Below are positions 1 through 10,659 of a DNA stretch of 64,000 nucleotides, in pieces. Every line of letters starts with the position of its first letter. The first letter of the stretch is position 1. The DNA is from Leptodactylus fallax. Taxonomy: Eukaryota > Chordata > Amphibia > Anura > Leptodactylidae. Location: the NCBI GenBank assembly GCA_947044405.1, contig CAMRHE010000324.1, positions 248,001 through 312,000 on the forward strand. Reading direction: 5' to 3'. Made by a program: the position numbers and the translations under genes. The notes below the pieces were generated by a model. The model did not search any database, was not told the origin of the DNA, and saw only the letters and a program-made list of their open reading frames with translations.

Positions 1-395
1 TGAGCGGCAGCTGGGAGTAAGTGGGAGTAAGTGAGGCCAAATACTACTATTATTATACTCTGGGGTCTTTTCAGACCCTGGAGTATAATAATTGGAGACC
101 CATGGCTGGTGATAAACATAAAAACCATTGTTACTCACCTCTCCGGCGATCCGATGTTACTCCCAGCAGGCTTTGGCCTTCTTTGGTGATGTCCCAGGCG
201 TCACATGAGCCAGCCCGACGTCATTATGTTGCAAAGCCGATCTGTGCGACATTGAAGAGGGCCGAAAGCAGGGAATGCACCGGAGCCCAGGTAAGTAACA
301 CTAGTTTTATGTTTGTCACCACCTGGGTCTCCGATCATTATACTCTGGGGTCTTTTAGACCCCAGAGTATAATAATAGTTCATTGGTGGGTTACT
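1..395. repeat. Hairpin-bearing flank of a minisatellite-carrying repeat (copy 1)
   Basis: This segment holds two palindromes. The first has 20-bp arms at 49-68 and 73-92 with one mismatch and a TTTC loop. The second has perfect 17-bp arms at 337-353 and 357-373 with a TTT loop. Both are built on the core ATTATACTCTGGGGTCT. The 240 bp between them is GC-rich and includes GACGTCATTATG near 218. The same hairpin core and similar GC-rich flank recur at 20040-20715 and 37383-37860, where they sit inside hAT-like elements. This is therefore probably a third copy of that family, cut by the window edge. No terminal repeat was found here, so its boundaries are unknown. Confidence 0.6.
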
Positions 396-1022
396 ATGGA
401 GCAGAATACTGTGTGCAGGGGCCACTATGGGGAGTAATTACGTGTGCAGGGGCCACTATGGAGTATAATACAGAGTGCAGGGGCCACTATGAGACATAAT
501 ACCGTGTGTAGGGGCCACTATGGAGCATAATACCGAGTGCATCGGCCACTATGGAGCATAATACCGAGTGCAGGAACCACTATGAGGCATAATACCATGT
601 GCAGGGGCCACTACGGAGCATAATACCGTGTGCAGGGGCCGCTGCAGGGCATAATACCGTGTGTAGGAGCCACTGCAGGGCATAATACCATGTGCAGGGG
701 CTGCTGCAGGGCATAATACAGTGTGCAGGGGCCTCTGCGGGGCATAATACCATGTGCAGGGGCCGCTACGGGGCATAATACAGTGTGTAGGGGCTGCTGC
801 GGGGCATAATACCATGTGCAGGGGCCGCTACGGGGCATAATACAGTGTGCAGGGGCTGCTGCGGGGCATAATACCGTGTGCAGGGGCCGCTGCGGGGAAT
901 AATACCGTGTGCAGGGGCCGCTGTGGAGCATAATAACGTGTGCAGGGGCCGCTGCGGGGCATAATACCATATAATACTGTGTGCAGGGGCCGCTGTGGGC
1001 CATAATACCGTGTAATACTGTA
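396..1022. repeat. 31-bp minisatellite array (about 20 units)
   Basis: A head-to-tail array of a 31-bp unit reading roughly GTGTGCAGGGGCCGCTGCGG followed by GGCATAATACC. Units differ by scattered substitutions, such as CACTATGGAG versus CGCTGCGGGG. The array lacks stops on the minus strand, which yields several long artefactual reading frames there. The same 31-bp unit, in the opposite orientation or with other substitutions, makes the arrays at 36957-37365 and 20740-20815. This indicates one repeat family with an expandable internal array. Confidence 0.85.
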
Positions 1023-1252
1023 TTAAAAAAAAACACCTACTCACCTGTCCCTTGTGCTCCGATGTCTCCCACTGCAGTCTGGTTCTGCTGCTCTGGTGTT
1101 CTCTTCTGGCGGAAGTCCCCACCAGACATGACCAGAAAACACCGGAGCAGCAGGACTGGAATGCGCTGGGAGACACCGGAGCACCTTCCCCAGCCTCATA
1201 TTAAAAAAGTGGTTATCCTGGCAACCCCCTTTAAGGTGGCACTTGGGCTTTA
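1023..1252. other. GC-rich repeat remnant next to the minisatellite
   Basis: The segment contains a loose inverted repeat around 1079-1165 (TGCTGCTCTGGTGTT against AACACCGGAGCAGCA). Near 1212-1234 is a stretch ending in GGCAACCCCCTTTAA, which looks like the end of a TTAA-flanked foldback element. No gene is seen. It is interpreted as debris of the same dispersed repeats that occur at 20900-22200. Confidence 0.4.
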
Positions 1253-1613
1253 TTAAAGGGTCTTTCCAGCTCATGTTTATTGATGTTCTATCCGTAGGAC
1301 AGATTATCAATAAGAGATCAGTGGACACCTCCTCTGAACAACTGTATGAAGGGGCTATGGCACCTGTTTATATCACACGCTGTCTGTTTATAGTGACCGT
1401 GTGATGTAATTACAGTCTTGTCACATAGATGTGTATAGGACGAGGATATAGTTACATTACATGGCCGCTATGAGATGAATGACACTATGTAAACAGAGAA
1501 GTGGTCACGGCGCTTACACAGGTACCACGGTTCATTCAAACAGGTGATCAGTAGGGGTCCAGGGTTTTTGAGCCCCACTGATTAGTTTATTAATGACCTG
1601 GAAAACCTTTTAA
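1253..1613. mobile_element. TTAA-flanked foldback element (T2/Kolobok-like MITE)
   Basis: The element begins TTAAAGGGTCTTTCCAG and ends CTGGAAAACCTTTTAA, so its ends are imperfect inverted repeats with the tetranucleotide TTAA at both borders. It is about 360 bp long with no coding capacity. TTAA duplication with TTAAAGG termini is the known signature of T2-type MITEs mobilised by Kolobok transposases in frogs; piggyBac-type elements also use TTAA. The family assignment is an inference from the ends only. Confidence 0.55.
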
Positions 1614-3448
1614 TTAGTTAACACCTGGGGCATTATTAATAAGGGCACACATGGACATTATTAATCTAAAGATGCACTTGGGGGTATTATTCATTATGGG
1701 GGGTTATATCATATATTTTATAATTGGGGGTAGCAGCAGGATGGGTGTGCAGGTGAAGACAATGTTGGATGCCTGGAAAAGTGAGGAGTCAAAGATGTCT
1801 GTGTTGTAAACTTTACAGAGACAAGTCACAGCTGGAAGAAGTGGTCATGGCGGTCCAAAGGGAAGAGAAGGGAAATGTGACCGATTAGTCAGAGACGTCA
1901 CCTGTAAGTCACAAAATGTTACTGCCCTGTTTTCACCTAAATGATAGAGGATAAATACCCGATTGATGGGGGTCTGTCAGCTGAGACCCCCACTGAGCCT
2001 GAGAATTGGGTTTTTTCTCCCCCACTGGGTGGGAATCGAGCCTGGCTGCAGCCATATATAGGTGTGTCGCTTGGTGGATGGACGAACCTGTGTGGCTCTC
2101 ATTCACTTCGATGGGAGTGCCAAAGATACCTGAAGTACAGTACTCAGCTATCTGCGGCGATCCTATTATAGAGAATGGGGGCCACGTGGGCTCGTCCATC
2201 CACCAAGCAGTAGATGTGTGAAGTTATTGTCATTGTTAATGCAGCGTTGTTGATTTCTGATACTGAAGTAATACAGGAAGAAGAATTCTTAAAAACTGTT
2301 TCATAAGTTTGTGTATGTTTATTTATGACAATAACAGCGTGTGATGCTAACAGCATGTAAACGCAATTTAATATTTTTTTTTTGGGGGGGGGGGGGTCTT
2401 TCGATAGTCCGCCTCAGGCAGCAAATAGGCTAGGTTCACCACTGGGATAATGTGATATTTTTATGGAAAGAAACCAGAGAAAAACTTGTTTTTTGGAAAG
2501 TTTAAATTAAGTTGTTATTAATATTAAATTAACTTAAAAATGTTCTAAAATAGTTGATTTTCTTGATATCAAACTTGAAACCAATTATACCAAGGATGAT
2601 AAACTCATGAATGACAGATGTCTAATGAACACTGACAGCAGTCATTTCTCTGCTACATACTAATTACTCCCTTCCTGACTTAACTTACAAGGGTATACAA
2701 GTTGGCCATTTGCTCCAAAAAAAATGAGTGAACTTTTAAATAATGAGCGAACTTTTCAAAACTTGTTTTGTACAAATTGCCTTAAAAAGTTATGTATATT
2801 TACTCTGAGGTCACAGACCAAGTAAACTCAACATAACAGCAACATTTCTGGCTATGGGTAGATCTACTTATGGTGGCTTTTAAAAAAACAAAACAAAACA
2901 AAAAAACAAAAGAAATCAAAAACTAAAGAAATTGCACTGTAGAAATTTAATGCTTTTTAAAGCTAAAAAATGGTCCAAAAATTTTTATGGAGGCAGAGAC
3001 TGACTCTTATTTACACACACAATGGTATTGGGAAAAGCAATGGCTTTTATAAGTGGTCAAAAAATTATTCATTTTAGGGAATAGTTACAGATTTGGAATT
3101 ATTAAAAAAATTAAATAAAATAAAACATGAAAAATGTGAAAATATAAAAATAAAAACATTATAGAACTATCACACTGTTAGTAATGGGAGATCTATTCAT
3201 TGGCATCTGGCAGAGATCTGTAAAAATCCCCACAGATGCATGCCTGATTCATTTACATCAAAGTAATGTTTTCCACATTTGTGGTCGTTATGATTTGGTT
3301 GAAGTGCATCAGGTTGGTGCTGAGGATGAAAATAATGTGCCATCATATAAAGATTAGCTAAATGTATTGACGTTAAAATTAAATTTATTTTACAAATTAT
3401 CACTGGGACAAAGCAACTGAAAGGAGGTGATATACAGCCACAGACCTA
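1614..3448. other. Non-coding interval with dispersed-repeat debris
   Basis: No gene is seen. Around 1945-2215 the sequence is GC-richer and contains a GGGGGTCTGTCAGCTGAGACCCCC palindrome-like stretch typical of amphibian foldback repeats. A run of T then G lies at 2373-2396. From 2400 to 3448 the DNA is AT-rich with short A-runs and nothing recognisable. Confidence 0.5.
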
Positions 3449-3796
3449 CACACTTGGACAAAATTGTTGGTACTCCTCGTTTAATGAAAGAAAAACCCAC
3501 AATGGTTACAGAAATAACTTGAATCTGAAAAAAGTAATAATATATAAAAATTCTATGAAAATTAACAAATGAAAGTCAGACTTTGTTTTTCAATCATGCT
3601 TCAACAGAATTTAAAAAAAAAGAAAACTCATGAAACAGGCCTGGACAGAAATGATGGTTCCCTTAACTTAATATTTTGTTGCACAACCTTTTGAGGCAAT
3701 CACTGCAATCAAACGATTCCTGTAACTGTCAATGAGACTTCTGCACCTCTCAACAGATATTTTGGCCCACTCCTCATGAGCAAACTGCTCCAGTTG
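3449..3796 (-). mobile_element. Tc1-like element fragment (family D, transposase 3' end)
   Basis: The fragment starts after a TA at 3447-3448 with CACACTTGGACAAAATTGTT, a Tc1-type terminus. It runs on the minus strand through the 3' end of a transposase frame: ATCGTTTGATTGCAGTGATT and AAAATATTAAGTTAAGGG are nearly identical to 42930-42980. It breaks off at about 3796, after the sequence matching the codons for QLEQF. Only the C-terminal part and one terminus remain, so the element is dead. The same family occurs as the third nesting level at 42064-47394. Confidence 0.8.
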
Positions 3797-4325
3797 TTTC
3801 GGGTTTGAACGGTGATTTGTTTCAGGTTCGGGTGGTTTGAGTATAAGATATGTTTCGGGTCCACCAAGTTAGGCACAAACCACACCAACATAGTGTAGAA
3901 CACTCTTAAGGCTCCTAGGAACCTATTTATCCAATTTCTAGCTTTCTAATGCAAACACAGCCAAAGTTGTCAAAGTAAAAATGACATGTACTGTATGTCT
4001 ATGGAAAAAAGAATGGCAAGCAGTGGATACAAACTCCGACACTGCGCTGGCACTCACTTTTACGCATTTTAACATTTCAAACTCTCCAAAAATTACCCTG
4101 TTTTTTAAGACACATGTGGTGGTTATATGGCAAAAAGCAATGGCTTTGTAGAAAAACTAGCCCATATTGATGACAAATTTGTGGCTGTAAGGCAAGTTGA
4201 AAAGTGATGAAGAATTGGCTTTTCAAAAAAAAAAAAAGCTACCAAAAATTATCCTGGAACAGATGTGAAATCAAAATTATTTATTTATTTTTTTTATACA
4301 TACATTAAGGCACCAACAGTGTAGT
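3797..4325. repeat. Dispersed repeat shared with 61850-62050
   Basis: The stretch from about 3885 to 4060 (TAGTGTAGAACACTCTTAAG, AAACACAGCCAAAGTTGTCA, TGTATGTCTATGGAAAAAAG) is clearly similar to 61858-62035 in the same orientation. The part at 3797-3870 has GTTTGAACGG and GGTTCGGGTGG motifs seen in the 5' regions of frog repeats. At 61935-62400 the shared repeat lies next to a reading frame with a BED-finger-like look, so both may be ends of one hAT-like family. The rest, to 4325, is AT-rich with nothing identified. Confidence 0.5.
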
Positions 4326-4915
4326 ATAGTGGAATATGACGGTGGACCAGGTCACAGTCTGGCTGGGTGTTGGCAGTGGTGGTAGCTGTAGAAACATGAG
4401 TGGCAGTGTTGCAGGTCATAATATGACAAAGCAGGCCATAGGATATGGCAGTGTTAGCAGTGGTGGTAGGCAACTGTGGCAACATGTGTGGCACTGCAGC
4501 AGGGCGTAATTGGATAATACAGAGTGCAGGAAATGTCTGGCTAAGCGGTGGCAGTGGTGGTAGCTGTGGCAACATGTGTGGCAGGGCATAATACGAAGAA
4601 CCAGGCTGCAGGATATGTCTGGCTGAGTGGTGGCAGAGGTGGTAACCGTGGCAACATGTGTGGCTGTGCACCATGGTGTGAAATGATGAATTGAGCCGCA
4701 GGACATGTCTGGCTGTGTGGTGACAGTGGTGGTAGCTGTGGCAACATGTTTAGCAGTGCATTAGGGTGTAATATGATGGATCAGTCTGCAGGACATGTCT
4801 GTCTGAGTGCTGGCAGTAGTGGTAGCTTTGGCGAAATATGTGGCACTGAGGCAGGGCTTAATATGATGGACCAGGCCACAGGACATGTCTGGCTGAGTGG
4901 TAGAAGTGTTTTCGT
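4326..4915. repeat. About 90-bp tandem array (6-7 units)
   Basis: The phrase GCAGGACATGTCTGGCTGAG recurs at 4526, 4608, 4698, 4788 and 4878, giving spacings of 82, 90, 90 and 90 bp. Each unit also carries GGCAGTGGTGGTAGCTGTGG, AACATGTGTGGC and GGGCGTAATATGATGGA. Two more divergent units precede 4526. The array creates several overlapping minus-strand reading frames rich in C, H and P, which are artefacts. It abuts the truncated 5' end of the Gmr1-like element. Confidence 0.85.
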
Positions 4916-5039
4916 CCAAAAGTGCCTCTGCAAAAAACACCCCAAATTGGGTGTTTTTTTGCTGAGGCAGACCTACTAGAATGTAGACTGTAATACAGAG
5001 GATGAGAAATAGATATAACTGTATATAAGTTTAATACAG
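4916..5039. repeat. Junction segment with a short dispersed repeat
   Basis: Positions 4985-5055 (TGTAATACAGAGGATGAGAA, TAATACAGAGGCAGTATATA) match, as reverse complement, 40625-40697. Just upstream, 4917-4965 holds GTGCCTCTGCAAAAAACACC followed by a GGTGTTTTTTTGC counterpart, a local hairpin. This segment separates the 90-bp array from the integrase reading frame. Confidence 0.5.
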
Positions 5040-5075
5040 AGGCAGTATATAAGTGTTAGGCCCTGTACAGTACAG

Positions 5076-6218
5076 ATGTTGGGAAATGAAGAGCACCGAT
5101 TTCCCCATTTTGCCATGAATAATGACCTCTTGTATCGGGTTGCAAAAAGTAATGGGGAAATTGTGGAGCAGCTTCTCGTGCCTAAGCCATACCGCCGCAT
5201 GGTACTTAATATGGCCCATAATCATGTACTTGGGGGACACCTAGGGTCTGAGAAAACACAGGAGAGGATTCTCCAAAGGTTTTATTGGCCGGGCGTGTAT
5301 AAGAAAGTGAAGGACTACCGTGCATTCTGTCCTACATGTCAGGTACATGCCCCAACCCCACATTTCCATAGCCCTTTGGTTCCACTGCCCATCATTGAAG
5401 TACCTTTCGAAAGGATTGCTATGGACTTGGTCGGTCCAATAGTCAAGTCAGCTATACGTCACCAATATATCCTGGTTGTTTTAGATTATGCTACTCGCTA
5501 TCCTGAAGCGGTTGCTTTGCGTAATACTGCATCAAAGAGTATTGTCTGTGAGTTGTTCTATATGTTTTCAAGAACAGGCATACGTAAAGAAATACTGACC
5601 GACCAGGGCACACCATTCATGTCAAAGGTGATGAAAGAGCTGTGCAAGCTATTTAAAATTACCCACATACGGACCTCTGTGTATCACCCCCAGACAGATG
5701 GGTTAGTGGAACACTTTAACAAAACTCTTAAACACATGCTTAAAAAAGTGGTAGAAAAAGAAGGTCGTGATTGGGACTGCCTGTTGCCATATCTGATGTT
5801 CTCTATTAGAGAAGTTCCACAAGCTTCTACAGGTTTTTCCCCTTTTGAGTTAGTCTATGGTAGACACCCCAGAGGCTTACTAGATATAGCAAAGGAAACA
5901 TGGGAAACTGAGGCTTCCCCATACAAAAGTGTCATAGAGCATGTAGCTCAAATGCAAGACCGTATTGCAACAGTCATGCCGGTGGTAAAATAACATCTGC
6001 AAAAAGCACAACAGGCCCAAAGCAGAATTTACAATCGTTCTGCCAGAATCTGAGAATTTAGCCCAGGGGATAGAGTACTTATATTGCTGCCGACGGTGGA
6101 AAGTAAATTCTTAGCGAAGTGGCAAGGCCCATATGAAATTGTGGAAAAAGTAGGGCCAGTGAACTATAAGGTGCACCAACCAGGGAAAAGGAAGCCATTT
6201 CAAATTTAGCATGTAAAT
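5076..6218 (+). pseudogene. Retrotransposon integrase (Gmr1-like), with GPY/F module
   Basis: An open stretch of 305 codons (5076-5993) encodes most of a retroviral-type integrase, which joins cDNA to host DNA in the nucleus. An HHCC zinc finger is visible: H48/H50 and H55, then CPTC at residues 85-88. The catalytic DD35E triad is D117 (MDLVGP), D176 (TDQGTPF) and E212 (VEHFNKTL), with the normal 35-residue spacing. After a TAA at 5991-5993 the same reading continues with further stops through FLAKWQGPYEIVEKVGP, the GPY/F DNA-binding module, to HVNLIKPW near 6220. The first ATG is probably not the native start, since integrase would be part of a longer polyprotein. The catalytic residues are intact, but the protein cannot be made whole. 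Confidence 0.85.
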
Positions 6219-7106
6219 TTGATCAAGCCCTGGACCCAGAGGGAAACCTTGGTGGCCTCAAATGCAGAAGTAGATGATTCATTGCCACCAATCCCTCCAG
6301 TCCATATAAATGAGACTCTGTCAGCGCCCCAACAACAAGAGGCAAAAAAGTTCCTGCAGAGAAATAAACGTAAGTTCTCTCATCTTCCAGGGCGTACACA
6401 CCTAGTAGAGCACTGTGTGGAGACGGAACCTGGGTGGAAAATAAACCTCAAACCCTATAGAATACCAGAGGCATGTAGGGAGGTACTGTCAGCCGAGGTT
6501 AAACGCATGCTGGAGTTAGGTGTGATTGAGGAGTCTAAAAGTGACTGGTTTAACCCAATTGTCTTGATACCAAAGCCCAATGGTACCTGGCGGTTCTCTA
6601 ATGATTTTAGAAAATGAAATGAAATTTTAAAGTTTGATGCTTATCCAATGCCCAGAGTAGATGAGCTTATTGAGAAGATGGGTAATGCGAGATGCATAAG
6701 CACACTGGATCTCACAAAAGGTTACTGGCAAATACCTTTGTCTGAGGAAGCCAAAGAGAAAACTGCCTTTGCCGTGCCAGAAGGATTGTTCCAGTACAAG
6801 GTTATGCCATTTGGGTTGCATGGAGCTCCTGCTACCTTTCGGAGGTTGATGGACCAAATCTTGAGGCCACATTGTGACTACGCAGCGGCTTACCTGGACG
6901 ATGTGGTCATTCATAGCCCAGACTGGGGAAGTCACCTCTGTAAGGTACAGGCAGTACTAGACTCCATAAGCGAGGCAGGTCTTACTATTAACCCTGAGAA
7001 ATGTGCTTTAGGGCTAGAAGAAGCCAAGTACCTGGGCTATGTAATTGGCAAAGGAGTAATAAAGCCCCAAATCAATAAGGTGGAGGCAAGTCAGGGCGTT
7101 TCTTAG
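6219..7106 (+). pseudogene. Retrotransposon reverse transcriptase (Gmr1-like)
   Basis: Two open segments, 6219-6617 and 6648-7106, make up a Ty3/gypsy reverse transcriptase, which copies element RNA into cDNA. Recognisable blocks are VIEESKSDWFNPIVLIPKPN, WRFSNDFRK, ISTLDLTKGYWQIPL, KTAFAVPEGLFQYKVMPFGL, the catalytic AAYLDDVVIHS, and LGYVIGKGVIKPQ. A TGA at 6615-6617, just after FRK, interrupts the frame. Near 7090-7110 a frameshift with apparent loss of several codons separates this domain from the connection domain. It directly follows the integrase module, which is the diagnostic order. Confidence 0.85.
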
Positions 7107-7768
7107 AATTGCTGGCTACTATCGTAGGTTTGTGCCAAATTTTGCCTCTATTGCAGCTCCTCTCACTGACCTCACGAAAAGTGGGAAGTCAGTGATGATC
7201 CAATGGACATTAGAAGCAGAGGAGGCATTCCAGAGGCTAAAGTTAGCTCTATGCCAACAGCCAATCCTGCTAACCAGTTCCTGGTGCAGACAGATGCCTC
7301 TGATGCAGGTCTGGGAGTGGTGCTGTCCCAGGTTATAAATGGAGAGGAGCATCCAGTGATGTACAGTACCTGAGCAGGAAGCTGTCCCCTGCTGAGAAAA
7401 ACTACTCCATTGTGGAAAGGGAGTGCTTAGCTATTAAGTGGGCACTGGATGCCCTAAAATATTACCTCCTAGGCAGAAAGTTTAAGTTGATAACTGACCA
7501 TGCCCCTCTCACTTGGATGAAAATGAATAAGGATAGAAATGCTAGGGTTACCAGATGGTTTCTGTCCTTGCAAAATTTTATTTTCAGTGTAGAGCACAGA
7601 CCAGGGAAGTTGTTGGGAAATGCTGATGCCCTGTCAAGGGTACATTGTATGATGGCCACAAATGACCAGCCCCTCTGGAAAAGAGGGGGGGGGATATGTA
7701 AGCCGATGACTGGAAAAATATTGGAAGGGATGTACAGTATATCTCACCCAGGTTACTCAGATGGGTGA
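7107..7768 (+). pseudogene. Retrotransposon connection domain and RNase H
   Basis: The text IAGYYRRFVPNFASIAAPLT links reverse transcriptase to RNase H. RNase H, which degrades the RNA strand of the hybrid, is read across frame changes as QTDASDAGLGVVLSQ (about 7290), VERECLAIKWALDAL (about 7410), LITDHAPLTWM (about 7490) and HRPGKLLGNADALSR (about 7600-7640). All four acidic catalytic positions can be seen. Frames shift near 7265 and 7370, so the domain is broken. The frame runs on past the polypurine tract into the LTR, as is usual at the 3' end of such elements. Confidence 0.8.
7676..7696 (+). promoter_or_regulatory. Polypurine tract of the Gmr1-like element
   Basis: A purine run, GGAAAAGAGGGGGGGGGATA, lies immediately before the first TG of the LTR at 7697. 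In LTR retrotransposons this tract primes plus-strand DNA synthesis. Its place just after the RNase H domain supports the 3' LTR assignment. Confidence 0.7.
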
Positions 7769-8207
7769 GATGAGGGAAATCCAGAAAGTTTGCTCTCAGC
7801 AGACAACTATGTTTGCTGAGCATTATTTAACTGCTGTGCACTGGGCTGGATTTTTCATGGAATGGCGGGTAGGTTGGTAGTGGGACCTGCCATTCCCATC
7901 TCCTCCAGTCCACATCTCGTTAAGGAGATATAAGAAGTCTGCTAGGAGAGCAGACTGTGGCAGAGCTTGGCTGGAAAGCCACAAAGAAAGTGACTACTGC
8001 TGGAAGACAATCTGACTGCTTGAACTTGTTCTAGGTGAGGTAACCTATTTCTGTTCAGTTAGAGCTCAGACGGGCAGGTATTTATTTTTTCAGTTTCTGT
8101 TATGTTGCATGTACCAAGGAGTGTTTTGAGTGAATAAAACTCAATACTTGGACTAATACCTTGGAGTCTGTGTTCATGTCAGCCCACCCAGCACCCCAGA
8201 TCCTGAC
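7697..8207 (+). repeat. 3' LTR of the Gmr1-like element
   Basis: The sequence starts TGTAAGCCGATGACTGG right after the polypurine tract and runs about 510 bp. It carries a polyadenylation signal AATAAA at 8133-8138 followed by GT-rich DNA (GGAGTCTGTGTTCATGTC). The right end falls near CAGATCCTGACTATATA but is not fixed, because the 5' LTR is missing and no target duplication can be read. Confidence 0.6.
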
Positions 8208-9201
8208 TATATATATATAGGCAATAGCAAATTAAACTCAGATAGTATCCTTGAAGCACTTCTAGATTTGATTAATATTGAAGAGTTTGTCAGTTCACAT
8301 TAAATTAAAATCAACAATTGATCTCAACTATTCTCAGTTTTAGAAACAATTTCATTATCAAAAAGAACAGTGTTGACATTTAGAGAACATGAAAGGCTTT
8401 TTACAACAATTTATTAGCTTGGAATGAAATGATATGGCCTTTAAAGAGGTTATTGCAGATGTCTGAGTTACCTGGGAAGAACATTTTCATTAAACAAAAA
8501 GTATATATTTCTTGACATATTTTTGTTACATTACAAAGGTCATTGTTGCAGAGCAAACAAGACAGAAGTAGTAAGTTATGTCATATGTAGGATTCATTAC
8601 AGAAAGTATACAGACTTGTCAATCTTTGCCCTCTCTCTGGACTGGACATGATAAAGAGCAGTCTTTTGCAGTATGATATCACAAAGTGATATGCTGTTTA
8701 TTCTATATGTGGCTTTCAAGGTTTTTGTATCATGCTTAATAGTTTACTTAATTGGTTTACTCCCCCCTCCAATAGTTCTGGATTAACCCTGAAAAGTGCA
8801 TTACAGTTGATTTTGAACAGGATACGCAATGGTTAGAATCTTGGCTTTAAAACAAGACTAAGATCTCACTTAGCCCACCTAAAGCAGAGCTGCATTTTCT
8901 TCCAGCTTCACTTTAACCAGTGTGCAGAAGAACACATTCACGGAGGAGAAAATTATTTTAATATTTTCCTGTCTCTGTCACTTCAGATAACTCCAGGCAA
9001 AGCCATTTTAACACATTAGTGGGCCCAGTGCAAAGGTTTCATAAGTAGGCCCACCAGTTACCACCAGTTTCACATACCCAACCCGACCAAATTATTGGTT
9101 CTCTTTAATTCTGATTTTTGATAAATAAATGCTGATAATTGGCACCAAACTAGCAGTTTGTTAACTAAGCTGCTGTTTGGTCCATATCTAAGTATGTTAT
9201 A
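8208..9201. other. AT-rich interval without recognised genes
   Basis: Nothing coding is seen. Near 8990-9060 the text AGCCATTTTAACACATTAG and GGGCCCAGTGCAAAGG resembles one end of the hAT-like family at 9210-11115, so a truncated older copy may lie here. Confidence 0.4.
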
Positions 9202-9589
9202 CCTAAGGGCAGGGCCGTTTTAACCATAGGGCCAACGATGCACTTGCATCGGCCCCATTGTACTGGGGCCCCATTGGGCATACCTCCCAACCGGATTAAG
9301 GGTCCTGTCCCACTGTCGGCAGGAGATATGTCCCGGTATCAAATCATCTGCGTCCTCTCAGGACGCAGATGAGTTAAATACAGTTGTGTAGCAGGAGCCA
9401 TCCACAGACAGCTCCTGCTTCACTGCTCTGTTTGAAGCACATTCCTGTGTGCTATGGCCCCGGGAGCTGTAGGCGCAATGTGATGACGTCACTCACATCA
9501 CACCTGCAGCTCCCTGAACAGTCCGGGAAAATAGACTTCACAAAGCGGCAGGGGAGGGAGGAGAGGCGAGTATCAGTGTTTTATTATGT

Positions 9590-10093
9590 TAAACTGGTGG
9601 CAGATGAAGGGGGACATCAAACTTGGGGCAGATGAAATGGGACATTAAACTGGGGCAGATGAAGGGGCACATTAAACTGGTGGCAGATGAAGGGGGACAT
9701 TAAACTGGGGGCAGATGAAGGGGGACATTAAACTAGAGGGCAGATGGAGGGGGGCATTAAACAGGGGGCATCTGAAGGGGGGGCATTAAACTGGGGGCAG
9801 ATGGAGGGAGGCATTAAGCTGGGGGCAGATGGAGGGGGGACATTAAACAGGGGGAAGATGAAGGGGGACATTAAACTGGGGGCAGCTGGAGGGGGACATT
9901 AAACTGGGGGCAAATGAAGGGGGGAATTAAACTGGGGGCAGATGGAGAGGGACATGAAACTGTGGGGCAGATGGAGAGGGGCATCAAATTGGGTGCAGAT
10001 TAAGGGGGGACATTAAACTGGGGGTAGATGGAGGGTGACATTAAACTGGGGGCAGCTGGAGGGGGACATTAAACTGGGGGCAGCTGGAGGGGA
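9590..10093. repeat. 28-bp minisatellite inside the hAT-like element
   Basis: About 17 tandem units read approximately GGGGGACATTAAACTGGGGG then CAGATGAA, with unit length 27-30 bp and many single-base changes. The unit differs from the 31-bp unit of the other arrays in the window, although both are G-rich with an AT-rich core. Confidence 0.8.
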
Positions 10094-10410
10094 TAAAATC
10101 TCATCTTTAAAATTAATCCAAGCTCATCTTTATAGCCCTAAGAGATCCTGAGATATGGGGCTCTAAAGTGTACTCCCCCTTCCTGCCTCAGGCAGCATCG
10201 TAGAGCTGTGTGAAGGAGGAAGAAGGGGGAAGGAGCAGAGCAACAGACTGCAGAGACAATGAAAAAACATCATTGTCTGTGCATAACCTGTATGTGACTC
10301 CGGGGGGGGGGGGGTAGCGGGGACTTCTGTCCATGTCCTCTTCTTTTAATCAGAGAGCATATTATACTTTTGCTCTCTGTCACATAGAGGTATAATGTAA
10401 TACCCATCTA

Positions 10411-10659
10411 AGGCTCGGTTCACATCTATGCTTGTACTCTGTATGGGGATTCTGTTCCTCTCTCTGAATGAAAAATGCAGTAAGCAGCGCTTTTCTCTCC
10501 GCATTTTTCGCCCTTTTTGGGCAGAAAACGAATGGAAACCATGCAGGCCCCATTATAGTCTATCCTAAGGTAACCACTTTTTTATGCAGATTAGGTTTCT
10601 GTTCGGTCCTCAAGCAGGCCCCCCGAATGGAAACCCGAGCGCAGATGTGAACCTAGCCT
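10411..10659. mobile_element. Small foldback MITE
   Basis: The ends AGGCTCGGTTCACATCTATGC and GCGCAGATGTGAACCTAGCCT are inverted repeats of about 20 bp. The element is about 250 bp, carries no gene and lies inside the hAT-like element, so it inserted later. A decayed relative is visible at 19060-19155 (GAACACAGGTGTGACCATAGCC). The superfamily cannot be told from the ends. Confidence 0.5.

Larger units (their letters stand above)
5040..8207 (+). mobile_element. Ty3/gypsy retrotransposon of Gmr1 type, 5'-truncated
   Basis: In order the element shows integrase (5076-6218), reverse transcriptase (6219-7106), RNase H (7132-7768), a polypurine tract and a 3' LTR. Integrase upstream of reverse transcriptase is the Ty1/copia order. 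The protein motifs, however, are Ty3/gypsy-like: HHCC finger, DD35E, a GPY/F module, YLDD reverse transcriptase. Within Ty3/gypsy this order defines the Gmr1-like lineage of deuterostomes. The 5' LTR, gag and protease are absent, and the element begins beside a tandem array. Several stops and at least one frameshift show it is inactive. The left boundary is approximate. Confidence 0.85.

Noticed and set aside
396..1022. Regular array of about 31-bp repeats that could suggest a CRISPR locus
   Set aside because: The units are contiguous with no spacers, there are no cas genes, and the DNA is plainly vertebrate.
549..1176. Several overlapping minus-strand reading frames of 88-141 codons with repeating Cys/His/Pro patterns
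   Set aside because: They are translations of the 31-bp minisatellite, which lacks stops by chance. Three overlapping frames are open at once, which a real gene would not show.
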